A stretch of DNA of 64,000 bases from Iodobacter fluviatilis (lineage in GTDB: Bacteria > Pseudomonadota > Gammaproteobacteria > Burkholderiales > Chitinibacteraceae), in assembly GCF_004194535.1 (NCBI RefSeq), contig NZ_CP025781.1, forward strand, positions 2,170,001 through 2,234,000, given 5' to 3'. The translations under genes and the position numbers were made by a program. The notes beneath the pieces were generated by a model. It was not told the origin of the DNA, did not search any database, and saw only the letters and a list, made by a program, of their open reading frames with translations. Position 1 is the stretch's first letter, and each line of letters opens with the position of its first letter. Below are positions 11,970-19,848 of the stretch, in pieces.

Positions 11970-12659
11970 ATGAGTATTGATACTCGAACTTATAGCCGTT
12001 ACGCCGATCAAGTAGCGAAGAAAGCACTGAATGCATTGCTTGACGCAGCAAGCGCTCCTGAGGCATATCGAGGAGCAATGGTCGTTCTTGGACGCCAACT
12101 TGGTGACGTTTTGGAGCGAGAAGTCTCTGAGGAATCTACTTGTTTAGTTGCTTCAACTGCTGAAGATGCAGATTTCTTGGCTCATGGTGTGTTAGAAACA
12201 CTACAGATAAAGCATAAAAATACGTTAACTGCCGTGTTTTGGAATAATCACTATTCAATTCCTGGTGGAAGCGTTGCACCGATTGTCCATAAATTCTTAC
12301 AACCAGGTTATGAAAAAGCTGACTCTTTAATTATTGTTAAGTCTGTTATCTCTGGTAGTTGTGTTGTTCGGACTAATATATTGGCTTTGATTGAGAAATT
12401 GATAAATATTAAGCATATTTATATAGTTTCTCCTGTTATGCATTCTAAGTCAGAACAAAACCTACAAGAGGAATTCCCTGAGCATATATCTAGTCTGTTT
12501 AAGTTTATTTATTTTGCAAAGGATAGTACTAAAGATGCAGATGGCGAGGTAAAGCCTGGTATTGGTGGGCAAATTTATCACCTTCTGGGGTTATCAGAGC
12601 AGCCTGCGAAGAGTAGTTTTGTGCCTGAAGTTGTTAAGCGGCTTGCTGGAATAATGTGA
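11970..12659 (+). CDS. unknown protein resembling a degenerate uracil-type phosphoribosyltransferase
   Basis: 229 residues, second gene of the pair. Residues 119-135 (S-L-I-I-V-K-S-V-I-S-G-S-C-V-V) have the shape of the PRPP-binding loop of type I phosphoribosyltransferases, but the usual Asp-Asp is replaced by Lys-Ser. A later segment, G-E-V-K-P-G-I-G-G (192-200) then Y-H-L-L-G, resembles the uracil-site P-G-x-G-D and F-G-T of UPRTases without the Asp. If the fold is right, the protein may bind nucleotide or PRPP without catalysis. It is probably coupled to the upstream nuclease-like gene as sensor and effector. Family call is my inference. Confidence 0.5.
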   Translation: MSIDTRTYSRYADQVAKKALNALLDAASAPEAYRGAMVVLGRQLGDVLEREVSEESTCLVASTAEDADFLAHGVLETLQIKHKNTLTAVFWNNHYSIPGGSVAPIVHKFLQPGYEKADSLIIVKSVISGSCVVRTNILALIEKLINIKHIYIVSPVMHSKSEQNLQEEFPEHISSLFKFIYFAKDSTKDADGEVKPGIGGQIYHLLGLSEQPAKSSFVPEVVKRLAGIM

Positions 12660-12744
12660 TTATCTAAGATAATAATTGTGGTTTTTTACGATTGAGTAAA
12701 TGTATTTGAATTTTTTGAAGAGTAGTCTTATTGTTGAGATAGTC

Positions 12745-12777
12745 AAAAAAACCAGCTAGGCATAGCTGGTTTTTTTA
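12745..12777. terminator. bidirectional terminator after the nuclease/PRTase-like pair
   Basis: AAAAAACCAGCTA - GGCA - TAGCTGGTTTTTTT: a perfect 13-bp inverted repeat with T-run, 86 bases past the second gene of the pair. Confidence 0.85.
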
Positions 12778-12903
12778 TTAGGCAAAGAATAGTGCAACTG
12801 CTTCGCGCTTACTTAAAGAGGCGCTTAGTGCTCAAGTCATTAAGCTGCATGATGAATTGGCTCCACCTAAGCTGCGTAAGTATGTTCCATGCTGGGCTTG
12901 AGT

Positions 12904-12924
12904 TACTTGATGGGTATTTGATAG
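12904..12924 (+). repeat. 21-base direct repeat, copy 1
   Basis: TACTTGATGGGTATTTGATAG plus the identical sequence at 12991-13011, 87 bases apart. It lies in the decayed stretch and may mark a past duplication or recombination. Confidence 0.7.
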
Positions 12925-12990
12925 ATAGAGCAACAATGGTGCGGCTAATGTAAAAAGTTATTTAAAATCAATGGTTTGGTTTTTATTTTT

Positions 12991-13011
12991 TACTTGATGG
13001 GTATTTGATAG
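12991..13011 (+). repeat. 21-base direct repeat, copy 2
   Basis: Exact second copy of the 21-mer at 12904-12924. Confidence 0.7.
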
Positions 13012-13226
13012 TTTGCTTCATGCACTGCTGCTTAAGTGAATCGTAAAGTACCTTGTCGGTTTTTTTAGACAGAACTTTTTTACTTATTTGGGTTTGTGCC
13101 AATGCAATTTGTACTGGTTTTTAGCCTTGCCGAAAAAGTAATAGACAGCAATGAGCAGTGCCTAACCCAAGGTGCTTCAACTGAATCAGCAATGTAGTCG
13201 CGCAGCCATTGGTGGGCGCGTTCGAG

Positions 13227-13590
13227 CTATCCGGGGATTACGCGCAAATGCGCAAAACCACTGGCATGCTGAGCGGCCTGCTGGGTGACGACGCTAAAGT
13301 AAAACGCGGCGAGCAAATCTAGTCTGTGACCAACTTTAACGTCGCCATCGAATGGCTACTGGGCCTCATCCGCAGCAACGTAGCCATCCAGAGCTGGTCT
13401 GGGCGAAATGAACCCAGAACAACTCTGGGAAACCACTATGGACGTCACCGTGCGCCGCCTGCTGAAAGTAAACGTAGAAGACGCCCTAGGCGCGGATGCC
13501 GTATTCACCACCCTGATGGGCGACCAGGTAGAACCGCGCCGTCAATTTATCGAACAGAACGCGCTGATTGCGCGGAATGTGGATATTTGA
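13227..13590 (+). pseudogene. broken second copy of the gyrB 3' end
   Basis: Aligns with 10471-10839 (last 369 bases of gyrB). By hand count there are 35 substitutions and one 5-base deletion in 364 aligned bases, about 90% identity. The copy has no start, an in-frame TAG at the gyrB Gln codon near 13320, and a frameshift from the deletion near 13395. Its last 60 codons encode exactly the same residues as gyrB despite 17 base differences, all synonymous. It therefore descends from a gyrB allele that had long been under selection in another lineage, or from an old displaced end. It is the kind of remnant left when an element enters at the 3' end of a core gene. Confidence 0.9.
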
Positions 13591-13658
13591 TGGGTGTCGA
13601 GTGGCAAAGAAAGTGAAATATCTGCCGAGTTAATGAAAAATTAATAACTTAGAAAATG

Positions 13659-13691
13659 AAAAAAGCCCTCGAAATTGTGAGGGCTTTTTTT
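13659..13691. terminator. bidirectional terminator after the gyrB remnant
   Basis: AAAAAAGCCCTC - GAAATTGT - GAGGGCTTTTTT, a 12-bp inverted repeat with A- and T-runs. It would serve the rightward gyrB remnant and the leftward ImmA/IrrE operon. It may be the original gyrB terminator left with the displaced tail. Confidence 0.8.
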
Positions 13692-13777
13692 GATGCAATT
13701 TAGATACTTAAGCTTACAGTGCCGTATATTCCCTGTCGGTCTATTTGATGATGTGACGATTGCTATTTATCGAACAA

Positions 13778-14848
13778 TTAACGAACCACTGATAGTTTCT
13801 TAAACTCAGTTGTTCGAGTCGGTACATTAATGTTAACTAATGGTCCGATTAATGCTTCAATTTCGTCAATAGGTAAACAAAGTTCCTTGGCGATATGTGA
13901 TTTGGTAATTCCGTCTTTCCAGAGCATTTCTAATATTTTTTTCCATACCACTGATTTCTCTGGCTCCCGTTGTTCGGGCTCTACCGTTCGATACCCTAAC
14001 ATACTCATTTGTTTACAAAGATCTCGGTAATACCAGTCGCTAATAAGCTTATTGTTAAATGCTGTACGAGCCAATGCAGCCACAGATACACCCCAGCGAG
14101 CTTTTTTTTCAATTAAGTGCTTGAGGGAGTGCACTCTGGGCATGTGGCTGATTAAATCATCTTGGGGAATTAGAAAAGCAGCTGCGAACATATCAGCCTC
14201 CCGTTCTCCATTCAGATGCCCAGAGGGGGTATGTCTATGCATAAGCAGGTGACCAAGTTCATGCGCAGCATCAAAGCGTGTGCGCTCTGAAGATTTAAAA
14301 GTGTTAAGGAAGATATATGGGGTGCCATCATTCCAACATGAGAACGCATCAACATTCTTATTTCTTTCTGCCAACGTGAAAACACGAATGCCTTTAGCTT
14401 CAAAAAGGGAGAGCAGTTTTGGTATAGGTTTGGACCCTATACCCCAATGGTTCCGAACAGAGGCAGCAGCTGAAATTGAGTCGTCTTCACGTAGGTCCGG
14501 TAGGTCTGGAGCGGGCAAATCGAAACGAGCATTGATCCATTTTGTGAGGGAGAATGCAATTTGGCCTGCTCCTAAGGCGGCATCACGTTGAGCTGCACTC
14601 ATTGTTGAAAGACTACGAAAGCTTGCCGCATCGGTCGTAAGTTCGTCGAAGTTTTCTCCAAAGAAAAAATCCACTGGGTATGCTAATACGCCAGCCAATG
14701 CTTGAAGAGTTTCCATTGAAGGATCTGTTGTTATCCCTGTTTCAAGTCTTGTTAGGGTGACAGCCGTGATTCCAGATCTCTCTGCCAAATTCTTTTTGGT
14801 AAGCTGCCGCCTTTTTCTGGCAAGGGCCAGCTTGCTGCAGTTAAACAT
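13778..14848 (-). CDS. XRE helix-turn-helix regulator fused to ImmA/IrrE metallopeptidase domain
   Basis: 356 residues. An N-terminal XRE-type HTH (about 6-60: L-A-L-A-R-K-R-R-Q-L-T-K-K-N-L-A, then L-E-T-G) is followed by a zinc-metallopeptidase domain. That domain has H-E-L-G-H (196-200) and E-R-E-A-D-M-F-A-A-A-F-L-I-P (215-228) supplying the third ligand. ImmA/IrrE proteins cleave a partner repressor or sense stress; fused forms often regulate their own operon. The upstream 222-residue gene ends 6 bases before this start, so the two are co-transcribed from a promoter overlapping the 15534-15578 palindrome. The target protein is not known. Confidence 0.88.
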   Translation of the reverse strand: MFNCSKLALARKRRQLTKKNLAERSGITAVTLTRLETGITTDPSMETLQALAGVLAYPVDFFFGENFDELTTDAASFRSLSTMSAAQRDAALGAGQIAFSLTKWINARFDLPAPDLPDLREDDSISAAASVRNHWGIGSKPIPKLLSLFEAKGIRVFTLAERNKNVDAFSCWNDGTPYIFLNTFKSSERTRFDAAHELGHLLMHRHTPSGHLNGEREADMFAAAFLIPQDDLISHMPRVHSLKHLIEKKARWGVSVAALARTAFNNKLISDWYYRDLCKQMSMLGYRTVEPEQREPEKSVVWKKILEMLWKDGITKSHIAKELCLPIDEIEALIGPLVNINVPTRTTEFKKLSVVR

Positions 14849-14854
14849 ACATTC

Positions 14855-15523
14855 TCACTTTCTTGCGACATTGACTTCAATGTCGAAGTCTTCATCATCG
14901 TCCCCATTTGAGGATGATTTAATATCAATATCTGGCTGAGGCCCTGTTTCTTCATCAAGAACAAAGATGCGCTTGCTAAAGCTTTCTAATTGGTTGCCTT
15001 CAAAAGGATTTGGTTTAGATAGCTCTGCACGTAAACGTTTTCCATCATCACTAACGCAGAACATCCAGACCGATGGGGTAACACCACGTTTGTCATTCTG
15101 GCTTTCAACAGCCGCTGGGTTAAGATTCGGTTGATCCCAAAGTTCTCCTTGGATACCTTTTTGTACTAGCTGTCGTGAACCAGCGCCTTTGCTGGATATT
15201 GCCTGAGGAGAATGGCTAGGAACGCATGCCATATCTACGTTTTGAAAGATAATTTGAACCCCTAAATCATCGTTAATTACTGTCTCAACATTATTGAAAC
15301 GCCCCAACCGCCACCCTAATGGAAGGAGTGCAAGACGGAGCTGACGATTCCCATATATGTGGGCAAGCATGCCGGGAGCAAACGCCACATCAATCTCCAA
15401 AGTCGAAGCTTTAGCTGCAGAAGCAACACGGGCTACTTTTTGAGCAATACTTAAGGTGAGTCCAAGATGGGAAATTTTCAGCTCAGTATCGGCGTGTTCA
15501 CTGATGACGATTGCTTGGTCCAT
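14855..15523 (-). CDS. unknown protein, first gene of the ImmA/IrrE operon
   Basis: 222 residues with no family I recognise. The N-terminal 110 residues look like a compact alpha/beta domain; the C-terminal 40 are rich in Asp, Glu and Ser (D-I-K-S-S-S-N-G-D-D-D-E-D-F), probably disordered. There is no signal peptide or membrane segment. The start is supported by GGAAAG three bases upstream. Placement directly ahead of an XRE-ImmA/IrrE gene suggests it is either the substrate of the protease or the effector that the regulator controls; this is inference. Confidence 0.75.
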   Translation of the reverse strand: MDQAIVISEHADTELKISHLGLTLSIAQKVARVASAAKASTLEIDVAFAPGMLAHIYGNRQLRLALLPLGWRLGRFNNVETVINDDLGVQIIFQNVDMACVPSHSPQAISSKGAGSRQLVQKGIQGELWDQPNLNPAAVESQNDKRGVTPSVWMFCVSDDGKRLRAELSKPNPFEGNQLESFSKRIFVLDEETGPQPDIDIKSSSNGDDDEDFDIEVNVARK

Positions 15524-15533
15524 TATCTTTCCG

Positions 15534-15578
15534 ATGTTAATTTTTTATGGCTACATTGTAGCTGTTAAAAATTAACAT
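15534..15578. promoter_or_regulatory. 45-bp nested palindrome, probable operator of the ImmA/IrrE operon
   Basis: Outer arms ATGTTAATTTTT (15534-15545) and AAAAATTAACAT (15567-15578) are perfect complements. Inner arms GCTACA / TGTAGC (15550-15562) are perfect too, and all share one centre at base 15556. The element lies 10 bases upstream of the operon start codon, just outside the ribosome-binding site. This is where an XRE autorepressor would act. The core motif GTTAA...TTAAC is in line with operators of phage-type repressors. Confidence 0.7.
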
Positions 15579-15701
15579 GGCCAGAAGTTTAAGATCTATG
15601 ATGATGAAGCAAGTAGGGTGGGTTAAGCTTACGAAGTCCAACAGTGCATATAATCTGTGGCGGTTAAGATGTTTGTAAATTGGCAAGAAAGGTTAATGAA
15701 A

Positions 15702-16775
15702 ATGTCTGAAACAAGTGGCATAAAGAAGCAAGCTCCACTCGCCGGTGAGTTTTTGCTCTACGAAACCAGCGATGGGCGTACTCGTGTTGAGTGTCGTTTT
15801 GTTGAAGATACGCTGTGGTTAACTCAGGCGCTGATGGCTGAGCTTTTTCAAGTGAAAGTGCCAACGATCAATGAGCATTTGAAAACCTTGTATGCCGATG
15901 CGGAACTGCAGCCTGAGGCAACTATTAGGAAATTCCTAATAGTTCGTTCCGAGGGGTCCCGCCAAGTCAGCCGCAACCTTGATCACTACAACCTCGATGC
16001 CATCCTTGCCGTGGGCTACCGCGTTCGCTCTGCCCGTGGTACGCAGTTTCGGCGTTGGGCTACGGAGCGTTTGAGTGAGTATTTGATTAAGGGCTTTACG
16101 CTGGATGATGAGCGGCTGAAGAATCCGCCGGTGGCGGGGTCGGGCGTGCCGGATCGTTTTGATGAGCTGCTTGAGCGTATCCGCGATATTCGTGCCAGTG
16201 AGCGGCGGATGTATTTACGGGTGCGGGAGATTTTTGCGCTGGCGGCGGATTATTCGCCTTCGTTGGCGCAAACCTCGCAGTTTTTCCGTGTAATTCAAAA
16301 TAAGCTGCATTTTGCGGTGACGGGTAAAACGGCGGCGGAGTTAATCATCGAGCGGACCGATAGCAATCAGCCGAATATGGGGCTGCAAAGTTGGAAATCT
16401 GGCCGCGTGCAAAAGGCGGATATCACCGTCGCTAAAAATTATTTGCTTGAGGCAGAAATTAGCGAGCTAAACCGGATTGTGGTGATGTGGCTGGATTACG
16501 CCGAAGACCAAGCCTTACGCCGTAAAGAGGTTTTTTTAAAAGATTGGGAAGATAAGTTGAATGCCTTTTTGGCTTTTAACGAGCGGGATGTGTTGCCAGA
16601 TGCGGGTTCTGCGTCTAAACAGCAGGCAGACGCACATGCCGAGGTGGAGTATCAGCAGTTTGCGGCTCAGCGGCGAGCTTTGCTAGAGGCTGAGGGCGAG
16701 CATTTGCAGATCAGTGTGTTGGAAGACATGGCAGAGCAGCTGCCTTTAAATAAAACAGGAAACAAGCATGAGTGA
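15702..16775 (+). CDS. RhuM family protein
   Basis: 357 residues. It matches the RhuM (virulence RhuM / Fic-associated) family: F-V-E-D-T-L-W-L-T-Q-x-L-M-A-E-L-F-Q near the start, I-x-E-H-L-K-x-L, then the hallmark H-Y-N-L-D-A-I-L-A-V-G-Y-R-V-R-S-x-R-G-T-Q-F-R-R-W-A-T. A second domain around R-D-I-R-A-S-E-R-R-M-Y resembles the C-terminal region common in this family. Function is unproven; members sit in defence and pathogenicity islands and may bind DNA. AAAGG lies 9 bases before this ATG; an alternative ATG at 15696 and a GTG at 15657 are less well placed. It overlaps the next gene by 8 bases. Confidence 0.85.
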   Translation: MSETSGIKKQAPLAGEFLLYETSDGRTRVECRFVEDTLWLTQALMAELFQVKVPTINEHLKTLYADAELQPEATIRKFLIVRSEGSRQVSRNLDHYNLDAILAVGYRVRSARGTQFRRWATERLSEYLIKGFTLDDERLKNPPVAGSGVPDRFDELLERIRDIRASERRMYLRVREIFALAADYSPSLAQTSQFFRVIQNKLHFAVTGKTAAELIIERTDSNQPNMGLQSWKSGRVQKADITVAKNYLLEAEISELNRIVVMWLDYAEDQALRRKEVFLKDWEDKLNAFLAFNERDVLPDAGSASKQQADAHAEVEYQQFAAQRRALLEAEGEHLQISVLEDMAEQLPLNKTGNKHE

Positions 16776-17664
16776 TATTCAGCTTTTTCAACTTTCCCAG
16801 CATAAAGCGCTGCGCTTAAAGGGCCGTGCTTCAGATTTGGAAAAGCCGCTACAAACACTGATTGAGCGCAATTTAGACGTTTTGCTGGGGGTGCGGTTTT
16901 TGGCCTCTGAATATGCGACGGGTAAAACGCATGGTGGGCGGATTGATACGCTGGGCTTGGATGAAAATAATTGCCCAGTGATTATTGAATACAAGCGTTC
17001 GCAATCTGAAAGCGTGATTAATCAGGGTCTGTTTTATTTAAACTGGCTGATGGATCATCAGGCGGAATTCAAGCTCTTGGTGATGGAGCGCTATGACAAG
17101 CCGTTGGCGGATGCTATTGATTGGAGCGGGCCTCGGGTGATTTGTATTGCGTCTGATTTTACCAAGTACGATGAGCATGCCGTGCAGCAAATGAACCGGC
17201 AGATTGAGCTGGTGCGTTATCGTTTATTTGGAGAAGATTTATTGCTGCTAGAGGCTGCCAATACCCCCAATGTGCAATCTGTAGTGCCCGCCCACACCTT
17301 AGTTAAACCGCGTGGCACGGATAAAAGTATGGCTGAGTTATTGCCAGAGCTAAGCCCTGAGCTGCGCGAGATTTTGGCGTCTTTAGAGGGCTATATCTTG
17401 TCGCTGGGGGACGATGTGCAGCGGCGAGAGTTAAAGCTTTATTACTCATTTAAACGGCTTAAGAACTTTGCTTCCATTGTTTTGCAAAAGGGCCGTTTAT
17501 TATTATTTTTGCATTTAGACCCAAGTTTGCACGCCATGCCGAGTAATGGCCGAGATGTCAGTGATATTGGCCATTGGGGGACTGGAAATCTAGAGCTGAG
17601 TATTGCAAGCCAACAAGACTTTGATGTGGCCAAGGTCTTTATTTTTAAGGCCTATGAGCAGTAA
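16768..17664 (+). CDS. DUF5655 / NucS-like nuclease-fold protein
   Basis: 298 residues. G-G-R-I-D-T-L-G-L-D (57-66) followed by V-I-I-E-Y-K-R (71-77) gives D60 ... E74-x-K76, the PD-(D/E)XK active-site pattern seen in NucS/DUF91-type endonucleases. The C-terminal third (about 190-298) matches the DUF5655 type, with L-E-x-Y-I-L-S-L-G-D-D-V and Y-Y-S-F-K-R-L-K-N-F-A. Its start overlaps the RhuM stop by 8 bases, so the two are translationally coupled. Such proteins are often in mobile or defence contexts. The exact substrate is unknown. Confidence 0.8.
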   Translation: MSDIQLFQLSQHKALRLKGRASDLEKPLQTLIERNLDVLLGVRFLASEYATGKTHGGRIDTLGLDENNCPVIIEYKRSQSESVINQGLFYLNWLMDHQAEFKLLVMERYDKPLADAIDWSGPRVICIASDFTKYDEHAVQQMNRQIELVRYRLFGEDLLLLEAANTPNVQSVVPAHTLVKPRGTDKSMAELLPELSPELREILASLEGYILSLGDDVQRRELKLYYSFKRLKNFASIVLQKGRLLLFLHLDPSLHAMPSNGRDVSDIGHWGTGNLELSIASQQDFDVAKVFIFKAYEQ

Positions 17665-18167
17665 GTGCGATGAGCTGCTAAACCCATAATTCTAACCACT
17701 TCTGTGGCGCTTCGCCTGCTCATTTTTATGACCTAAGTATGGCTATTTTGACTGTGCCGCCGATGGATAGGGCGGCAGTTAAAATGGCGCAACGCCCAGA
17801 GCCTAAGCTGGAGTTGTGTACTGAGTTGAAATCATCCTCAAGCTGCATTTTATACAAAATGGGCGATCGGCTTATTGCTGTTCATTGCAGTTTTGTATTG
17901 ATATAAATTAAATAATTAAACATATGTATGTTAATCAATTACTCATCGTTTCATTATTTATTAAATTGATTGTTGGTTTGGTGGCCGTGTGCAATTGAAA
18001 TTGGCGAGTTTTATTTCGTGGTAAATAAATGGCCTAGTCTTAATTAATTTGATATTCATATTGATAAATTTATGCATTGGGTTTTATTGTTTACTAGAAT
18101 GATAAGATTCACCAGCTGCACCCTATAGCCGGCTGCAATTTGTTAGTAAGCATATTCAGGGGAATAT
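17665..18167. other. AT-rich intergenic region before the efflux operon
   Basis: 503 bases with no recognisable gene. A 55-codon frame starting at 17739 (M-A-I-L-T-V-P-P-M-D) lacks a good ribosome-binding site and known relatives that I can name. The last 250 bases are strongly AT-rich and probably hold the promoter of the downstream operon. Confidence 0.4.
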
Positions 18168-18695
18168 ATGAGAACAATCAATCGGAGCATGGCAGCGATT
18201 GCTGCTCTATCTGCGATGGCCTTGCCAACTCAGGCTTGGGCTTTTGCACCGGGTATGGAAGAGAAAATTGCCGATGTAATGGTCTGGGTGGTTGTGCTGG
18301 GCATGCCTATTGCGGGGATATATTTGTTCTGGAAGCTGCATGTGCTGCCTGAGGTGATCGCAGAGAAACGGCATCATCCGCAAAAAGAAGGCATTCAGGT
18401 GCTGTGCTTATTATCACTGGCTTTTGGTGGTTTGCTCTGGCCTATTGCTTGGCTTTGGGCTTATAGCAAACCTGCTGTTTATAAAATGGCTTATGGCACG
18501 GATAAGCACGACGATTACTTTTTAAAGCCCGATGGTGAGCACAGTAATAAGCCAATGGATTTGGCGATTGTGGATGATGAAATGATGCTGCTAAAAGAAA
18601 AAATGGCGCGTTTGGCGGAAAAGCGCGAGTTAATTATTCAGCAGCAAAAAAAGCCAGAAGTGGTCGTTGAAGGCAAGGAGCAAGATCATGCTTGA
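18168..18695 (+). CDS. DUF3302 inner-membrane protein (YiaW-like)
   Basis: 175 residues. An N-terminal signal-like segment (M-A-A-I-A-A-L-S-A-M-A-L-P-T-Q-A-W-A) is followed by a membrane segment (about 38-58) ending F-W-K-L-H-V-L-P-E-V-I-A-E-K-R-x-H-P-Q, the DUF3302 signature. A second membrane segment is at about 77-97 and the tail is charged and coiled-coil-like. In enterobacteria yiaW is paired with the HlyD-type yiaV; the same pairing is present here. The next start overlaps this stop by 8 bases. The role is presumed to be a small accessory subunit of the efflux assembly. Confidence 0.8.
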   Translation: MRTINRSMAAIAALSAMALPTQAWAFAPGMEEKIADVMVWVVVLGMPIAGIYLFWKLHVLPEVIAEKRHHPQKEGIQVLCLLSLAFGGLLWPIAWLWAYSKPAVYKMAYGTDKHDDYFLKPDGEHSNKPMDLAIVDDEMMLLKEKMARLAEKRELIIQQQKKPEVVVEGKEQDHA

Positions 18696-19839
18696 GATCA
18701 TTCTGGGTGGTTATGCGTTTTTAGTTTGGCTGGTATTTATCAAATTAAAACTATTTCCGTGGAATATTCAATCACAAGTGGGCTCGGTTGCGGGGGCGAT
18801 CGTGCTGGCCGCCAGTATTATCTTTACCATTAATGTGGTTACGCCTTCATCGAGTGATGTGCGGGTGATTAATTTTGTGGCCGAAATTGTGCCAAGGGTG
18901 CAGGGCATCGTGACCCGTGTGGCTATTGAAGGTAATACCCTCATTAAAAAAGGTGATGTTTTACTAGAAATTGATAACACACCTTACCGCTTAAAAGTGA
19001 AAGAACTGGAAGCCAAGCTGGCAGAGGCTACCGCCTCAGCCAGAACGCTTTGGCAGGATCTGGATAGCGCTAAAAGCAGCTCAATTGCCGCTCAAGCTCA
19101 TTTAGATTTAATGAAAAAACGCTATGCCGAATCGTCTGAGCTGGCCAAGCTGGGCGCAGGTAATCAGTACGATGTGGAAAGCTTTGGCACCGAAGTTAAA
19201 AAAGCTGAGGCGGCGCTAAGCAATGCAAAGACTGCTGAAGTTAAAGTGCAAACCAAGTTAGAAGGCGTGGTTGGCCCTGATATGGCGAGCGTGGCTCAAG
19301 TAAAAGCGCAGCTAGAATCGGCTCGCTATGATTTGGAATCCACGGTGATTCGCGCCCCTGCAGATGGTATTGCGATCAATGTGATGGTGCGCCCAGGTAA
19401 TTATCTGGTTTCAATGCCATTTAGACCCGCGATGAGTTTTGTAGAGCACGAGCAGCGCATTCTGGCTTTCTTTGATCAAAATGAGCTGCGCTATGTTAAG
19501 CCGGGCGATAAGGCAGAAATTGCTTTGCAGACACTGCCTGGCGAGCTGCTTTTTGCCAAAGTAGATTCAATAGTCTGGGCTAATGGTCAGGGCCAAATTG
19601 CACAATCTGGCGTTGTGCCTAATGCCCCTATGGAAGTTGTGCGAGCTCCTTTGGCGCAAAAATACGCGGTTAAGTTAATTCCAGTGGCTAAAGATGGCGA
19701 AGTGCTGCCGTTTATTCCGATGGGGGCTAGGGGTGGTGGCGCAATTTACACCGATAAAATGGCACCTTTGCACCTGCTACGCATGGTGATGATTCGTGGT
19801 CAGGCCATCTTAAATTACCTTGTACTTAAGCTGCATTAA
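18688..19839 (+). CDS. HlyD family membrane-fusion/efflux periplasmic adaptor (YiaV-like)
   Basis: 383 residues. An N-terminal anchor (G-G-Y-A-F-L-V-W-L-V-F) and a second hydrophobic stretch come first. Then follows the biotinyl-lipoyl half-motif V-P-R-V-Q-G-I-V-T-R-V-A-I-E-G-N, an alpha-helical hairpin (about 105-200), and the returning half A-P-A-D-G-I-A-I-N-V-M-V-R-P-G-N-Y. It links an inner-membrane partner to an outer-membrane channel. The ATG at 18688 is preceded by AAGGAG at 7 bases, better than upstream TTG options. It is coupled to the DUF3302 gene upstream and the outer-membrane lipoprotein downstream. Confidence 0.9.
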   Translation: MLEIILGGYAFLVWLVFIKLKLFPWNIQSQVGSVAGAIVLAASIIFTINVVTPSSSDVRVINFVAEIVPRVQGIVTRVAIEGNTLIKKGDVLLEIDNTPYRLKVKELEAKLAEATASARTLWQDLDSAKSSSIAAQAHLDLMKKRYAESSELAKLGAGNQYDVESFGTEVKKAEAALSNAKTAEVKVQTKLEGVVGPDMASVAQVKAQLESARYDLESTVIRAPADGIAINVMVRPGNYLVSMPFRPAMSFVEHEQRILAFFDQNELRYVKPGDKAEIALQTLPGELLFAKVDSIVWANGQGQIAQSGVVPNAPMEVVRAPLAQKYAVKLIPVAKDGEVLPFIPMGARGGGAIYTDKMAPLHLLRMVMIRGQAILNYLVLKLH

Positions 19840-19848
19840 GGAATAGCC

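Larger units (their letters stand above)
12660..13226. other. non-coding stretch with decayed sequence between the module and the gyrB remnant
   Basis: No intact gene. Besides the terminator at 12745-12777 there is a short frame at 12787-12900 (S-A-T-A-S-R-L-L-K-E-A-L-S-A-Q-V) ending in a stop. A 21-base direct repeat follows. On the - strand near 13083-13170 a short stretch (A-L-L-I-A-V-Y-Y-F-F-G-K) reads like the end of a small membrane protein. These look like remains of older genes; none can be named. Confidence 0.4.

Noticed and set aside
13326-13616. Open frames in the gyrB remnant that could be called small proteins
   Set aside because: They are pieces of the decayed gyrB tail; one is identical in sequence to the last 60 residues of GyrB and has no start signal of its own.
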